Assembly: GCF_003205235.1 (NCBI RefSeq)
Contig: NZ_QJSM01000025.1
Span: forward strand, 1 to 40,586
Direction: 5' to 3'
DNA: 40,586 bases
Source: Thermoplasma sp. Kam2015
GTDB taxonomy: Archaea > Thermoplasmatota > Thermoplasmata > Thermoplasmatales > Thermoplasmataceae
Shown here: positions 40,313 through 40,586 of the stretch, one piece after another
Layout of the letters: the number at the start of each line of letters is the position of its first letter
Position numbering within the stretch: the first letter of the stretch is position 1
Program-made: the position numbers and the translations under genes
The notes under the pieces: model-generated
Told to the model about the DNA's origin: nothing
The model's input: only the letters and a program-made list of their open reading frames with translations
The model's database searches: none

Positions 40313-40533
40313 AGCCACGCCTCCCTATCAACGAACTTGTAAACTACGAAAGTTATGACCGGCTGAATGAATATCCAGATGAAGAGATAGAAATACAGAA
40401 ATGGCCAGCCCCCGACGGTTGGATAGTATCTATTATACAGCGGAGCTGCAAATACGAGAGCAATCCACGGTATGAACATCAGAAGCGTCAACTTCAGGAT
40501 CAATCTATTTCTTCGGGCATAATTCAGAGACAT
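40309..40533 (-). CDS. DUF3311 small membrane partner of the symporter
   Basis: 74 residues with two membrane helices (LKLTLLMFIPWIALVFAAP and WPFLYFYLFIWIFIQPVITF) and the motif PLYNR between them, which is typical of DUF3311 proteins. These are regularly encoded just before solute:sodium symporters and are thought to assist them. Coupled to the permease by an ATGA overlap. Confidence 0.85.
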   Translation of the reverse strand: MSLNYARRNRLILKLTLLMFIPWIALVFAAPLYNRYYPTVGGWPFLYFYLFIWIFIQPVITFVVYKFVDREAWL

Positions 40534-40548
40534 GATATTTCATATCAT
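40532..40548. promoter_or_regulatory. Palindrome at the symporter operon start
   Basis: ATGATAT-TTC-ATATCAT has perfect 7-bp arms and lies over the expected transcription start, between the TATA box and the ATG at 40533. Position and symmetry suit a dimeric repressor operator. Confidence 0.5.
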
Positions 40549-40554
40549 TATGAA

Positions 40555-40566
40555 GATATAAATTTT
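40555..40566 (-). promoter_or_regulatory. TATA box of the DUF3311-symporter operon
   Basis: AAAATTTATATC on the minus strand is centred about 27 nt before ATG 40533, indicating a leaderless transcript. Confidence 0.6.
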
Positions 40567-40586
40567 ACCTTTAAATTAATTATAAT

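Overview
The window looks like chromosomal DNA of a thermoacidophilic euryarchaeon of the order Thermoplasmatales, probably Thermoplasma or a close relative. The reasons are archaeal promoters (A/T-rich TATA boxes about 25-30 nt before leaderless starts), an archaeal TFB and MCM, a TnpB-only IS605-type element, and a gene of the diphosphomevalonate-decarboxylase family that fits the acid-adapted mevalonate route known from Thermoplasma. The genus is an inference; there is no rRNA or tRNA in the window to settle it.

Layout. (1) 1-4710 is a scrambled accessory stretch: the end of a gene cut by the window edge, an unknown 229-residue protein, a frameshifted tyrosine recombinase, and an MvaI/BcnI-like restriction endonuclease overlapping its DNA methyltransferase. 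Three ~270-bp non-autonomous relatives of the IS605-type element lie here, and two of them bracket the restriction-modification pair. (2) 4840-35137 is one large accessory element of about 30 kb. Nearly every gene is on the minus strand, and many are joined by ATGA/GTGA-type overlaps. (3) 35119-35379 is a C-terminal scrap of a second tyrosine recombinase that marks the right-hand junction. (4) 35427-40586 is ordinary chromosome: a QueA-like protein with a short-chain dehydrogenase, a mevalonate-pathway enzyme, and a solute:sodium symporter with its DUF3311 partner.

The element, read in the direction of transcription (from high to low coordinates), begins with ribbon-helix-helix (RHH) regulators and its own MCM helicase. 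Next come an operator region full of palindromes, two paralogous AT-hook/RHH-like DNA-binding proteins, a lone beta-class DNA methyltransferase, and a run of very small proteins (Sm-like, zinc-ribbon, membrane). A PD-(D/E)XK-like protein, a zinc protein, a TFB homologue and a winged-helix protein follow. Then comes an envelope or secretion module: several membrane proteins, three proteins with an N-terminal signal or anchor plus a C-terminal membrane anchor, a 2858-residue surface protein built of about 25 PKD/Ig-like repeats with an inserted PA14-like domain, and a P-loop ATPase. The far end carries a putative structured RNA of ~130 nt and an RHH operon that ends in a protein resembling the C-terminal half of IS110 transposases. 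Replication, transcription control, an exposed giant spike, membrane proteins and an ATPase together suggest an integrated virus (possibly membrane-enveloped) or a self-transferring plasmid of Thermoplasmatales. I recognise no described relative. A complete TnpB element has landed inside its structural operon.

Functional names rest on motifs I can read. Most small element proteins remain unidentified, and no database search was possible. Start codons were re-chosen from ribosome-binding sites and overlaps where these were visible.
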